From assembly GCA_000149265.1 (NCBI GenBank), contig CH001352.1, positions 249,629-313,628 of the forward strand: a stretch of DNA of 64,000 nucleotides. Reading direction: 5' to 3'. The position numbers were made by a program, and so were the translations under genes. Below, in pieces: positions 13,101-23,045 of the stretch. The stretch is from Ciona savignyi (lineage: Eukaryota; Chordata; Ascidiacea; Phlebobranchia; Cionidae). The first letter of the stretch is position 1, and each line of letters begins with the position of its first letter. The notes beneath the pieces are model-generated. The model did no database searches. It saw nothing but the letters and a program-made list of their open reading frames with translations, and was not told the origin of the DNA.

Positions 13101-14487
13101 ATTTGGGGGCCTCTTTAACTATTAGGTCATACATAATCCTTTTACCGGGCTGAGTTTCGAACCAACGACTACTTTGCCACAAACGTCGTTTTTTTGTATA
13201 GCAATATCAATCGGGGATTTAACAATTCGGCCACGCGACATTATTTATACTCAGGAAATTGATCGTGCAAAACCCACCCGGAAAAGAGAAGCCGCGGTGG
13301 CGGGAATTGTGCCAGAACTAAACGAAAACGAAGACCCTGCCTTGGTAGGTCACACGTTACTTTTCTAAAACTCGCTTACTCATGTGTTTTAAAAAAATAT
13401 TGACGCTCATGTATTAACAGGCTAAGCTGTTTCCGGTGATTCCCCGTAACGCAAGATTGACCGCAGATCGAGCACAGAACCTTACAAATTCAGTTATCGT
13501 CCCGAAGATAAATAAATATCAGCCACATTTGTCAGGTGAATAAGTTAATGTGCGATTCCCAGTATTCAAGTTTCATACGTTATAATTTTATGCTGGGACT
13601 GTGTTTTTTACCCCTGAGCCTGATTTTTACGGGATAAATTTAGACCGATGATGGGCTCGTTGTTTAGTCGTTTTTTGTATACAATACGTTAGCCATTCAG
13701 CCCAAAGACCGTACGAGGGCCCAATTTTGAACTCGGTAAGTAAATTCCACAGTAGCCTATATATGCACAAGTCCTGTTAATAATTCGGCCACACAATAGC
13801 TTTTATAAGTGAACCTAGTTTTGGCCCAGACTGGTGGGTCCTCAATCGGCCCGTCTTTTGTTTAGTCTTCAGGTTATACAGTTTAAGTTGACCGCGTTTT
13901 AACTTTTCGACCACGCACACTTGTTCTTGTTTTTACGCACTATTCACCTTTCGTTTTATTTTGACAACAGCAAACTCATCGGGCCGCGAGCAAGTGTTTC
14001 CACACCTTCCAGTTAAAGATTTGAACAAACCAAGCCTTAAGCCCGTTCCAGGTTTGAACACGCCTACATTTTTTTTGTTTGTTTGTTTTTTTAAACCTGG
14101 CCAAGTTAAGAAACAGCGACAGGCTTGTCGCTAAGACCTTTTATAGGTATAGGTACATAAATATAGGCGGCGTTAAACATTCGGCCACCGTTTCTCCCCA
14201 GCATTATCTTATCTTTTTTGTAAAACCCAGGTCGTCCCGACGCCATCGAATCAAATTCCTGGGAACCGACTTCAACTGCCCGAACCACTTCACGGGTTTT
14301 CGGACGAAAACGAGCAGATCCGAATAAAGTTGGGGATCTCGCGAGAGCCATTGTTCCAGAAGTGCAACCATCAAAGTCATCAATGTTTAAGGAATATGAG
14401 CAATATCCTAAATACGCTCCACAAATGATTAGTGATTTCTACAGTGAGAAAACCAAGAAGAGTATTCCACGCCCCTACGTATACTAA
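10144..14487 (+). CDS. Uncharacterised 304-aa protein, possible axonemal microtubule inner protein
   Basis: Seven exons: 10144-10198, 11626-11746, 12424-12589, 12793-12903, 13255-13344, 13421-13535, 14231-14487. All phases match and the sum is 305 codons with stop TAA. The protein has no signal peptide or membrane segment; it is basic, rich in Arg/Pro/Tyr, with YKSDFVQ, RRNNPHPSHAF, PRNARLT and a C-terminal RPYVY. The short motif-dense layout, especially NNPHPS, resembles small ciliary microtubule inner proteins (CIMIP6/C2orf73- or TEX37-type), but that assignment comes from memory of motif style and is weak. It converges on the sperm channel gene catsper3, stop to stop 72 bases apart. tRNA-Leu lies antisense in intron 2; SINE-B copies lie in introns 3, 4 and 6. 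Confidence 0.72.
10519..10720 (+). repeat. SINE-A copy (tRNA-derived, TATCC-tailed family)
   Basis: Family order: head 'gttagtctggtggtttagtgcg', Pol III B-box-like 'ggttgcaggttcgaaactgg', 'tcgctagctagtcggttgtg', 'ccttgggcaaggcactttac', 'cctgaacccagcggattaat', 'aatcatacacaacacactgc', 'gacgattgcccgtg', 'ttttcccattcacggggata', and a TATCC-rich tail. A full copy is about 300 bases. This copy is truncated and lacks the part between 'acacaacacac' and the tail. Confidence 0.75.
11024..11110 (-). repeat. SINE-A fragment
   Basis: Only the 3' end of the family is present: ggataggatatgtttatccc, then gtgaatgggaaaacg. It lies in intron 1 of the 10144 gene. Confidence 0.6.
12064..12145 (-). tRNA. tRNA-Leu (anticodon TAA)
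   Basis: Read on the minus strand the gene begins ACTGGGTTGGCCGAGTGGTT and ends with the pairing acceptor strand ACCCAGT. The anticodon stem-loop is TTGGA-CTTAAGT-TCCAA, giving anticodon TAA. A long variable arm (class II tRNA) and B box GGTTCGAACCC are present. There is no intron. It sits antisense in intron 2 of the 10144 gene. Confidence 0.95.
12655..12760 (-). repeat. SINE-B copy
   Basis: 'tttgaacccatattggattt' core and 'gttaaacattaggctacacg' (reverse A box). It ends about 30 bases before exon 4 of the 10144 gene. Confidence 0.5.
13135..13235 (-). repeat. SINE-B copy next to exon 5
   Basis: 'ccgggctgagtttcgaacca' to 'acaattcggccacgcgac'. It ends about 16 bases before the acceptor of exon 5 (13255), so element and splice acceptor are almost contiguous. 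Confidence 0.5.
13600..13800 (-). repeat. Two adjacent SINE-B relatives
   Basis: Two diverged copies, about 13600-13705 and 13715-13800. The second ends 'aataattcggccacacaata'. Both lie in the last intron of the 10144 gene. Confidence 0.4.
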
Positions 14488-14559
14488 CTTTTGCGAGTGT
14501 AGACTAAATATTTATATCCCCATCCGATAATACGCTGCCTTTACTGCAAATGGGAAATT

Positions 14560-17500
14560 TTATTCGCCAAGACGTTTCGATAACTCTTTGCTCATCGACT
14601 GTGTAAGAATGTTGACAAGCTCAAAATGAAACTTCTGTATCCTGAAAGAAATACATCGTTACTGTGAAGCAGCCGCTCTTTAAATAGCGTGTTTCGCGAC
14701 TATTCTTCAACGGTTTCCGTAGTGTAGTGGTTATCACGTTCGCCTAACACGCGAAAGGTCCCCGGTTCGAGCCCGGGCGGAAACAAACTTTTTCTACCTT
14801 TTGTAAGTGCAAAATTACCTTTTACACCCTTTTAAATTTGTAATTTGAAAGTCTACTTAGATCAGGCATGGCCAACATATGACCCATAAAGAGATTTTGA
14901 CCGGCCGGCATACTGTATCTAAACATACCCTGTAAGTAATTAAAGGACTGAATTCTATTCATGTAATAATCCGGCCCACCAAGAACTTTATTTTCTCACA
15001 TCTGGCCCGCTGACTAAATAAGTTGCTCACCCCTGATTTATACAATCTTACCTGGAAACCCCGTCATCCATATGAGCCAGTGTTTCTAGATAAAGTTGAA
15101 TCCAATCCAAATTTGTTATCAAATCTTCTTGTATTACATAATCATCGTTATGTAATGATTCTTGAAAAGATTTGACCATTTCATAAAAGTTTCCACAATC
15201 CTTCTCCTTTTGCTTTTCTTTGAGTTTTCTGAAATTAAATTAGATTAAAATATCCACTTATATAGAAATGTCATAAAAAGTAAAGGGTTTAAGTTGGGTC
15301 CATTTCTTAATAGNNNNNNNNNNNNNNNNNNNNNNNNNNNNNNNNNNNNNNNNNNNNNNNNNNNNNNNNNNNNNNNNNNNNNNNNNNNNNNNNNNNNNNN
15401 NNNNNNNNNNNNNGCAAGCATCGCGAAAACAGCTCTATATACGTAGAGCTGGTCTATTACAACAACTATGTGATTTAATTATGTCGTATAGAAAAAAAGA
15501 GAAAACCGGTACACGGGTAATTTAAGTGAAAGAAAAAACGACACACTGTTAATCTAAGCGTACACAATCGGGTTATCAGAGATATGGCAGTGTGTCTTAT
15601 TAAACGTTTCTTAAGTTTACGTACCACCCGGTATTTTAAATAAATCGTCACAAATTATATAACCGGTAGGCTAATAAGGCAGCAGATTAGCAAAGTCCAT
15701 TATAATCGTTTATAAGGGTCGCTACGTTTTCACTTTAATTAAAGTAGCAGGTAAAATAACAGATAAAAAGGAGCAGTTTACCTTACATCCTCGTGTTGCC
15801 GATGAAGTATGCTTTCCTTCTTTCTTGCAAGAATTGCTTCTTTTTCAGCAATGACCTAAAATATATCACGTGACAGGCCACGTTAGCGTATTTTATATGG
15901 GATATAGGATATTTTCAAGTTTATCTCCGTGAATGAGGAAACCAAGGGGGTTAACACACAGGAAATCGTCAGATCACTTCGCGCACACCGTCGGGTCACC
16001 GGAGCTATTGAATAATTGTACACACTGCTTAAGCCGAGCTTACCTGTTCGTGATAATTTTCATTCGCTTCTTGAATGTTCATTATATTGACGCCCACGAA
16101 AATGTTGAAGATAAGAAAATGGCCGCAAATGATAAAGAGTATTGTGTAAATTCGAGATGACTCCGTCGTTCGTTCGTCCATTTGAATCTGAGCATCAAAC
16201 CAGCCGTCAACCTGGAAGGCAAAATAAATCTGCAGTTAGAAAAAAGCGTCGCACATTAAACTGAACACGAAAGCTAATCAGAAGTTAGAACCCTGGCTGA
16301 GTGGAAAGTAGTTGTTTAGGAACGTTCTTTTTGGCAGATGGTTACTGCGACCGACACATACCCGATTTCAATATAAAAACGGTATTGTTGACGATCCCAT
16401 TATAGAATAGATTCCTAGCATAGTAGAAAAAACATATTGTTTCGTATTGGGGGATTTCCCTGCACAAGTTGTGCACCGAAACCCTACTGGAAAGTTCGTA
16501 TGATGCGCCGGATATATCTGGCGTGGCGCACGGACTACTTTTTCGGGTATTGGCGCAAAAAACTCCAAAAATCATGCTGGCGTGGCGTGATTACACTTTC
16601 TTTCATTTATGTCAGTATTTTTGACACTTTAAGCTTTATATTTCAAAGTTTTAATTAAAAATTATGCAACTTTGTTTGTGGTGGCGCAAATTAGTATTAC
16701 TGGCGTGGCGCAAAATTTAGGTTAAAAAATGTTGGCACAAAAATCCGGCGCACAGAAAACGAACTTTCCAATAGGGCACCGAAATACATGGTCAGTTCAT
16801 TTTTTATTTGGATTAAAGTAATAGAGGTTATTTATACCGTTTGGACGTACAGGTTACCGGAGATATTGCAGTGTTTTATGTATGCTTAATACGTTTCTTA
16901 AGTTTTAGTTGAACTTATTAATTTACTGGGTGTATGTAATGTCGGTTAAGTACCGTGCACTGCACATGCAACCCTTCTGCTTAAGTAGAAGCATAGAATT
17001 TAAACTATTATTACGCTATGGCACAAAATACACCAAGATATGTATTAATGAAAATAAGTAATGTTTGATAAATATAATGTTGCTGTACTATGTGTATTAC
17101 ATTTGTAAAGACTGTAGTTTTTCGTTTATTTCTGCTTCCTTTTTAATAACATATTTGTGCTAATCGTTGTAATAAAAAAATGATAAATAAAACCGAACTA
17201 ATGTAATAAAATTTATTTTTATGGTTTTAGACATTGCCGTTAAATTTGGACCAATTCACATTCCTCAGTATATTATTATCATACCAATAAGTTAAAGCTG
17301 TTCATTTATTGTTGACATGTTGCAAAATTCACCTGGTCTCAAGCATCTTATAATTACCGCATGGAAAGAAAGATGGACAGAAAAGAAATGGTCTATACAT
17401 GTCAAAAAATTAATCACCAGCTCTTCGGATATGTTTCATCTGGCAGATGTGCTGGTATCCCAATCCTTTATCGGCAGTTCACCAAATTTGCTAATGCTGG

Positions 17501-20500
17501 GATACATATCTTACGCATTGGATTGTGGTATGTTATCCTATGCTTCGGTTATTAGTGCTATATCAAAACATGAAGAATTATCTAAGATTGAAAGCACGAA
17601 GGGTGTTTATAACCTTCTCCAACAATGCCTGCAGTTTGTCTGCAATACCAAAGTGACTGAAGATGCTATGGAGCTGTGTTTTTCCCTCCGAATAGTATTA
17701 CAGTGGCTACTAAGAAACATAGAGCAATATTTGAAGGGAGTACGTGACATCTACGGTTCCGCAGCGGAAGAACTTATTAAATTGAACTGCCAAACACTGG
17801 AGCTTATCGCGACACAACCACGTACTGCTGGACTATTAACAATTGCGCGGTTTGCCGAAAGTGGTATTTGGAATCACATCGAGACTGATCTTGCAGTTAT
17901 CAAGAATACGTCTGGGCAGCATCCAATGTACGGTGAGATAAGCACTTCATGTCACCACGTTTCACAGCTTTCTAAGTGTTCAATAGCTCAGAAACCAGTT
18001 TATAAGCTTCAGACCTCTGGTGCGGTTTACCATTCAATCTTAACTCTGATTCTACTTGAAGTTGAAGAGAGAAAACTAACTAACGTTGAAGGCATCGTGC
18101 AACAATTAATGCTCCTTTCCAATGTACATGGTTTAACTACGAGAAAATTGATTTTTCGTTTAATTCAGGCGTGTTTTATGCTATATTTGGATGCAGTAGA
18201 TACAGAATTAGAACAAGAATGGTGTGCAATGGTTTTTCTACGATTGCCAAAAATTATTCTTCAACTAAAAGGACAAATTACCGGCAGTGACTTTGAATCT
18301 CCAAGCAAAATTTCAAATAACAAGATTGCAGAATTTAATTCAGATTTGGAAGACGCTTTAAAAATGATGCTCAAGTTGGATAGTCTGCTAGACACAATAG
18401 ACCAACTGAGAGAGGGAATGAACTGTATTCAACTTTTTACTGAACAGCTAATGAAAAAAGATCGAATTAATGAAAGTTTTCACCAGGAACTTAATAAACT
18501 GAGAAGTGAAATGATGGAAGGTATGCCATCAAATAACGGTCAAGAAAGATGTTTAAATCCTGTCATTTTGTTAAAAGCAGATAGCACTATCGAGCAATTG
18601 GTGAAACTGTTTAGCTCAGCAGATTTTTCTGCTGAGCCTGAAAATCTTCTGTCAACTTTTGCTGGAATGCGGACAATGAGTAGTTTTAACGCTCTAACAG
18701 CTGCTGCGGCCACAACTGGACAGCTGGCGGATTTTGCAAGTGTGCTGATAAACTGTAACAACGTCATGAAATCGAGTAGCGCAGAGACTATGAAAAGTGC
18801 CCAAATTAGAGCTGTGTTGTTTGACATCACTTTTCTAATGGTGTGCTATATGATTAAGCTCTACGGTAAAGAAGCAATTATTGTATCTTATAATACGCAA
18901 TCTAAAGATGAAATTCCAATCCTACTTCACTGGGTTAATACTTGGTGGTTGGATCAAATCAACCAAATCAGCTCAGTGAAGTATGAATCTGATCCTAGCC
19001 GAGTTGAAAATCTAATTCAAGTGTTAAGAAACTCACAAGAGTTTAAACTCAGCATGACAAAATGGAACGACATATGTATAAACCTTCCGCAAGCTATGAT
19101 AGAGCTGCTTATTGCCAGGCAGAAAGGAGCAATTCAACTAAGTGAAGTGGTCCGAGCGTGTTGCTTTATAAGAGATGGTTGCCCTCTCGCCGTAACCATG
19201 TCGGTGATTGCAGCTGTAGCGCGCTCCGCTCGACTTGTCGTCGCTCATAAAGATCACATAAAAGTTCTGTCGACTTTAGTCGAAAAAAGTTCAGTGCAAT
19301 CTCAGTCGAACATGATGTACAATGAGCGATATATCTTCTTCCAATCTTTGTGTGAAACAATCGTTTCGGATTTGTTGCCGAGTTTAAAGCAGGATGGGAG
19401 TACTTTGGATAAGAACAAGCTTCATTCAGAAGTACTTCAGCAGACCCTTTCAACAACAAGAAAAATTGGATGGATCAATAGGGATGGTATCGCAAAATTT
19501 TCCGAGTGTTTCAACATGTTGGGTGTGTTTGGGTTTATGAGACAAGCTATGAAACACATTCTAAAGGAAACCCGTCTCAATGAAATCACCACTACAGTGG
19601 ATATTGTCTTTGGAATAATGAGGCTGGACATTATTTCCACCACCATGTACCTGTTAAAACACGGTATTCCTGATTTTCTAAAACAGGATTCTCAGCCACT
19701 TGCTTCACCACTAGGAAGAGCAATTGCCAAAATGGCAGTCGCAGGTCTCGACTTAGCGTTAAACGAAAGTGCTCTACAACAAAAGTCCCAACTGCCGCCA
19801 TCAAAAAGGCAAAACCCGTTCTCTCAAAATGTTGCTCTAAACAGGCAAAGCGGGCAGCATAAAGTCCGCCGACTCTTTAGCTGCTCAACCGAACACGATC
19901 TCAGCATCCCAGGGCTTACATTCGACGATCCTCTAGTTCATATCCTTTCTGAGTTCATTGACGTAATGTGGTGTTCGTTGGAAGCCAACACGCACGGTCC
20001 TCAATCCGAGTTCGTCCTCGAGTTTGTTAAACTCTCTCTCCAGGCGTCGCCATTGTTGTCACGCACGGTGAAGCGTCTTATCCCGATTCCCATGATTCGT
20101 GAGCTGCGCTATTCACTGGTTAACCACTCACGTGAACTATTATTTGCTGCCTGTGATTTGGGTAACCCAGAGATTCGAAAGTTGGCTGCTCACGCAGTTT
20201 GTATTTCCGATCCTTAAATTTTACTTGTTTATAAACGTTTTGTTCCAATTATGATGGAATTCTTGAACTAAGTTGATGAAAAGTATAACAATATTTTATT
20301 TGTGCAAATGTCATTGTTTTTACTATATATACCGGTATATGTATAAATGTATGACGTTTTTCATCAAGATAAAACTGCCTTTTAAGAAAATTATAATCCT
20401 ATTGTTTCGCTGTTTCTTTGACAAGCCACAAGTTCATTTCGAATTATTTAACACGTTAGCGAAAACTCATCGTGCAAATTATGTGTCCAATTACAGACTT

Positions 20501-22630
20501 TTTGTATATGGTTGATTTCTTGTGTAAGATATTGATATTAATATTCCACAAATATTTAGATTGATCGCAACATAGAGATCAAAAGAATTATTGTAAATTT
20601 GATTACGTACCGTTTAAATGGTGTGTATAACGTTCAAAAGTCCGAAGTCTCTAAAAGGTTCGAATCCCGACCCGATAAAACGTACCGTTACGAAACTGAA
20701 TAACGTGAGGAAGGCAGAGCCGAGGTCTCCCCAATTTTGCTCATCCCCACCCGCGTACCCGAACATGTAATATCCGAAAATGGCGAAAAGAAACATCACG
20801 AATAGCAGGATCAACATGACGTTGATGAACGATTTCTTCATCGTGTCAATCAATGCTGTCAGCAGAACCTTCGAGAAAATTTGCAGCTCTAATTAGAAAA
20901 GGATAGGTTATTCATGTTTATCTCCGTGAGTGGAAAAACCAAGGGGGTTAACACACGAGCAATCGTCAGATCACCTCGCGCCCATCGTCGAGTTACCGGA
21001 GCTATTGCAGTGTGTTGTGTATGATTCACAAGTTCCTTCAATTTAGTAGAACCTATTAATCCGCTGATTAGTACGCTTGGTAATCTAAAATGTCTTAGAA
21101 GGCGTTTATAAAGCTCCAATTGTATATACAATTAAACAAATTTCAATACAGAGCTTTTCATAATTGGTTATAATTTAATTTTTGTGTACCGAGAAGTTTT
21201 AATTCCATGGTGGGCTTGTCACTTGATGACGCCTTTTATATTTTCGTAATATTAACCTTTTGATCCCATGACCATACATAACTTGTTTGTTACGTAGCTT
21301 CCCATAATGGGCTTGTCACTGGGGCCATTTTGGTATATGTGTTAAATATTCGGCAATTGACACGACCGTTCATAACTTGTTTCGCTATACCTAGTTAAGT
21401 TTCAATTCCATAATGGGTTTGTCACTCATACCGTTGTTGGTATATGTATTTGTTAGCCAACAGGCAACACGACAGTACACAAGGGAATTTACCTGAAGCC
21501 CGCGAACAAAGGATACTGCTCTCATAGCACGCAACGCTCGTGTTGCTTTCAAAGTTCGCAACATCGGCAAAGCACCTGTCCACGATGCCTCCTGCGACGC
21601 GTCGGAGAAGATGTGGTCCACCAGCACCTGCATATGACGTACATAATCACGGTTTTGGGGCTTCCCCGATCAGTCGCACCCCACCTGCATGTACGAAATC
21701 AGCAGGATGAAAAAGTCGAAACGATTCGACCACGTCGTCCAGTACTCGATCGGCTCGGCGTAGATTTTGACAACAAATTCTAGGGAGTAGACCACCAGAA
21801 ACGCAATATCTGCAGCCTGTGTATAAAACCCATGTAGGCCTATTTAAATTATCAGTTTGGCCTATACTTTTCTGTTGGTGTCATCAAAATTAAAGATAAC
21901 AATAATTAGGATATAAAGTAACACAAAGCAGAAAAATAGATATATTAATAATAATGTGGCAGTTACACCTACTTAATTTACATGTGCAACAATTATGATA
22001 CATTTCAAATTATTAAGAAAAGATTATGATAATTAGTCCGTGAAAGAAAGTATGAAGCCTTAAACACAACATAAGTTTTATAATATGTTATCCTACGCTC
22101 ATCATCAAAACTGACCGGGAAGTATGGCTTCATCGATGGATAATAATTATTCACGTCAAGCATCATAATTATAGAGTTTGCAAATATCACAGCCATGATA
22201 ATGCCGTTGAATAATCCGCTCTCGCTTATTTTCTGTGCCAATTCATGAACCGCTTTATCTTTTCGCCAGCTGTCGCACCTGAGCAACAATCGACAAGGTT
22301 AATAAGGCGGTGAGCTAAAAATTTCGTCGAAACCAGTCAGTGATGAAAATGCCATCAATAGCCCATTTTATGTCAGTAATATAAAATACCAACCTTTCGC
22401 TTCACAATTACGTTTTTCGCTTCACAATTACAAAACGATAATCATAGTTATTTTGACGTTTTTAGACTGTTCTTTTGGACGTGGAAAACACCTTACCCTG
22501 TTTCTTTTTCCCACTCATTTTCTTCGCTGTCTTCGCTTTTGGCGTCGAAGTGATTAAAAGCACCATAAGTGTCGTCAGACTTTCCTTCGTCGTGTGATAT
22601 CACCGCACCTCGTCTACCACCACTGTCCAT
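14560..22630 (-). CDS. CATSPER3: CatSper3: sperm voltage-gated Ca2+ channel alpha subunit
   Basis: Nine exons: 22630-22497, 22278-22116, 21816-21685, 21627-21493, 20886-20686, 16211-16044, 15855-15782, 15228-15052, 14641-14560. All phases match, giving 421 aa (human 398). A single six-helix domain: S1 in exon 2; S2-S3 in exon 3; S4 in exon 4 with arginines spaced by three (LRTLKATRALRAMRAVSFVR); S5 and pore helix in exon 5; the filter TVDGW straddles exons 5 and 6; S6 follows (FNIFVGVNIMN). The C-terminal region (AEKEAILARKKESILHRQHE; NFYEMVKSFQESL; FELVNIL) is a coiled coil aligning with vertebrate CatSper3. It works with CatSper1/2/4 in the flagellar membrane. Intron 5 (4.5 kb) contains all of MED24 on the opposite strand. 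Confidence 0.93.
14713..14785 (+). tRNA. tRNA-Val (anticodon AAC)
   Basis: 73 nt. Acceptor stem GTTTCCG/CGGAAAC plus discriminator A. A box TAGTGTAGTGGTTATCAC. Anticodon arm TTCGC-CTAACAC-GCGAA gives AAC. T arm CCCGG-TTCGAGC-CCGGG. No intron. It lies antisense in catsper3 intron 8. Confidence 0.96.
14863..15035. mobile_element. hAT-like MITE, family H1, copy 1
   Basis: Ends CAGGCATGGCCAAC and (reverse complement) CAGGGGTGAGCAAC. The interior shares 'attcatgtaataatcc' and 'acatctggcccgc' with the reversed copy near 34.9 kb. It lies in catsper3 intron 8. Target duplication is not clear here. Confidence 0.7.
15314..15413. other. Assembly gap (100 N)
   Basis: Exactly 100 N, probably an arbitrary gap size. 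It lies in catsper3 intron 7; no exon appears lost, because the exon phases on either side are compatible. Confidence 0.99.
15555..16035 (-). repeat. SINE-A fragments flanking catsper3 exon 7
   Basis: One fragment at about 15560-15640 ('gggttatcagagatatggca'). A better one at 15898-16035 runs from the tail to 'ggtcaccggagctatt' and stops about 10 bases from the donor of exon 6. Confidence 0.55.
16482..16776. mobile_element. 295-bp MITE with 8-bp target duplication
   Basis: Terminal inverted repeats CCCTACTGGAAAGTTCGT and, reversed, CCCTATTGGAAAGTTCGT. It is flanked by a perfect 8-bp duplication caccgaaa at 16474-16481 and 16777-16784. The interior repeats 'ggcgtggcgca' several times. It lies in catsper3 intron 5, left of MED24. 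The 8-bp duplication suggests a hAT-type transposase; the element has no coding capacity. Confidence 0.85.
17317..20217 (+). CDS. MED24: Mediator complex subunit 24
   Basis: A single uninterrupted 966-aa frame; human MED24 is 989 aa. The N-terminus (LKHLIITAWKERWTEKKWSI) matches the conserved MED24 start, followed by the helical-repeat body typical of the family. It contains an LDSLL (LxxLL nuclear-receptor box) at about residue 354, although the vertebrate boxes need not coincide. MED24 belongs to the Mediator tail and links activators to RNA polymerase II. Vertebrate MED24 is multi-exon, so an intronless copy points to intron loss or retroposition; no poly(A) remnant or flanking duplication was seen. 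The frame is fully intact, which argues for function. The gene lies inside catsper3 intron 5 on the opposite strand. Start: the first in-frame ATG, ttgacATGt. No canonical AATAAA was seen close downstream. Confidence 0.95.
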   Translation: MLQNSPGLKHLIITAWKERWTEKKWSIHVKKLITSSSDMFHLADVLVSQSFIGSSPNLLMLGYISYALDCGMLSYASVISAISKHEELSKIESTKGVYNLLQQCLQFVCNTKVTEDAMELCFSLRIVLQWLLRNIEQYLKGVRDIYGSAAEELIKLNCQTLELIATQPRTAGLLTIARFAESGIWNHIETDLAVIKNTSGQHPMYGEISTSCHHVSQLSKCSIAQKPVYKLQTSGAVYHSILTLILLEVEERKLTNVEGIVQQLMLLSNVHGLTTRKLIFRLIQACFMLYLDAVDTELEQEWCAMVFLRLPKIILQLKGQITGSDFESPSKISNNKIAEFNSDLEDALKMMLKLDSLLDTIDQLREGMNCIQLFTEQLMKKDRINESFHQELNKLRSEMMEGMPSNNGQERCLNPVILLKADSTIEQLVKLFSSADFSAEPENLLSTFAGMRTMSSFNALTAAAATTGQLADFASVLINCNNVMKSSSAETMKSAQIRAVLFDITFLMVCYMIKLYGKEAIIVSYNTQSKDEIPILLHWVNTWWLDQINQISSVKYESDPSRVENLIQVLRNSQEFKLSMTKWNDICINLPQAMIELLIARQKGAIQLSEVVRACCFIRDGCPLAVTMSVIAAVARSARLVVAHKDHIKVLSTLVEKSSVQSQSNMMYNERYIFFQSLCETIVSDLLPSLKQDGSTLDKNKLHSEVLQQTLSTTRKIGWINRDGIAKFSECFNMLGVFGFMRQAMKHILKETRLNEITTTVDIVFGIMRLDIISTTMYLLKHGIPDFLKQDSQPLASPLGRAIAKMAVAGLDLALNESALQQKSQLPPSKRQNPFSQNVALNRQSGQHKVRRLFSCSTEHDLSIPGLTFDDPLVHILSEFIDVMWCSLEANTHGPQSEFVLEFVKLSLQASPLLSRTVKRLIPIPMIRELRYSLVNHSRELLFAACDLGNPEIRKLAAHAVCISDP
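20898..21068 (-). repeat. SINE-A copy, 3' half
   Basis: From 'ggataggttattcatgttta' to 'agaacctattaatccgctga'. It starts about 12 bases beyond the 5' boundary of catsper3 exon 5, inside intron 4. Confidence 0.7.
21185..21480 (-). repeat. Three SINE-B relatives in tandem
   Basis: Three successive units, each with a 'tccataatgggcttgtcact' core and an 'attcggcaattgacacgacc'-type A-box remnant, fill the rest of catsper3 intron 4 up to exon 4. Confidence 0.5.
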
Positions 22631-23045
22631 TTTCAGTTTATACAAAGCACAGTTATGCTGATATGCTGATTAAATGCACATACCAATCGTTTGTTATGTA
22701 ATACCTACGCTTTTATACGAATGATTACGAAACAATACCAATAAAAACAACTGCTGTTATATAATTGATATGAACCATGCTGTAATAAAATTACATTGAA
22801 ATGCATAAATTGTAAGAAAATACCATTAAAATTCAAAAAAAGGAACAAAAATGACTTTGAAAATCGGAAATCTTTTAGGTGAAAAAATCCTCTTGTTTAC
22901 CCCGATACGCGTTACTGAATCTCACGCATGAGTTCATTCAGCTCTTTTGTTCTGAAGCTGAGGTCAAATACTTTATGTCAGCTTCGAGTATAAGCGTTAA
23001 CTCGTCAGCAAAGTGTAATCTAGTTCACAGCGACAGTTTTGAAAG
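22631..23045. other. Short divergent intergenic region
   Basis: 415 bases between the catsper3 start (minus) and the FN1 gene start (plus). AT-rich, with no repeat copies seen. It could act as a bidirectional promoter region; no TATA box can be assigned with confidence. Confidence 0.4.

Noticed and set aside
16437-16658. 73-aa frame with repeated Trp/Arg
   Set aside because: It translates the interior of the 295-bp MITE.
17361-19646. Alternative frames inside MED24
   Set aside because: Shadows of the 966-aa MED24 frame, which shows family similarity along its length.
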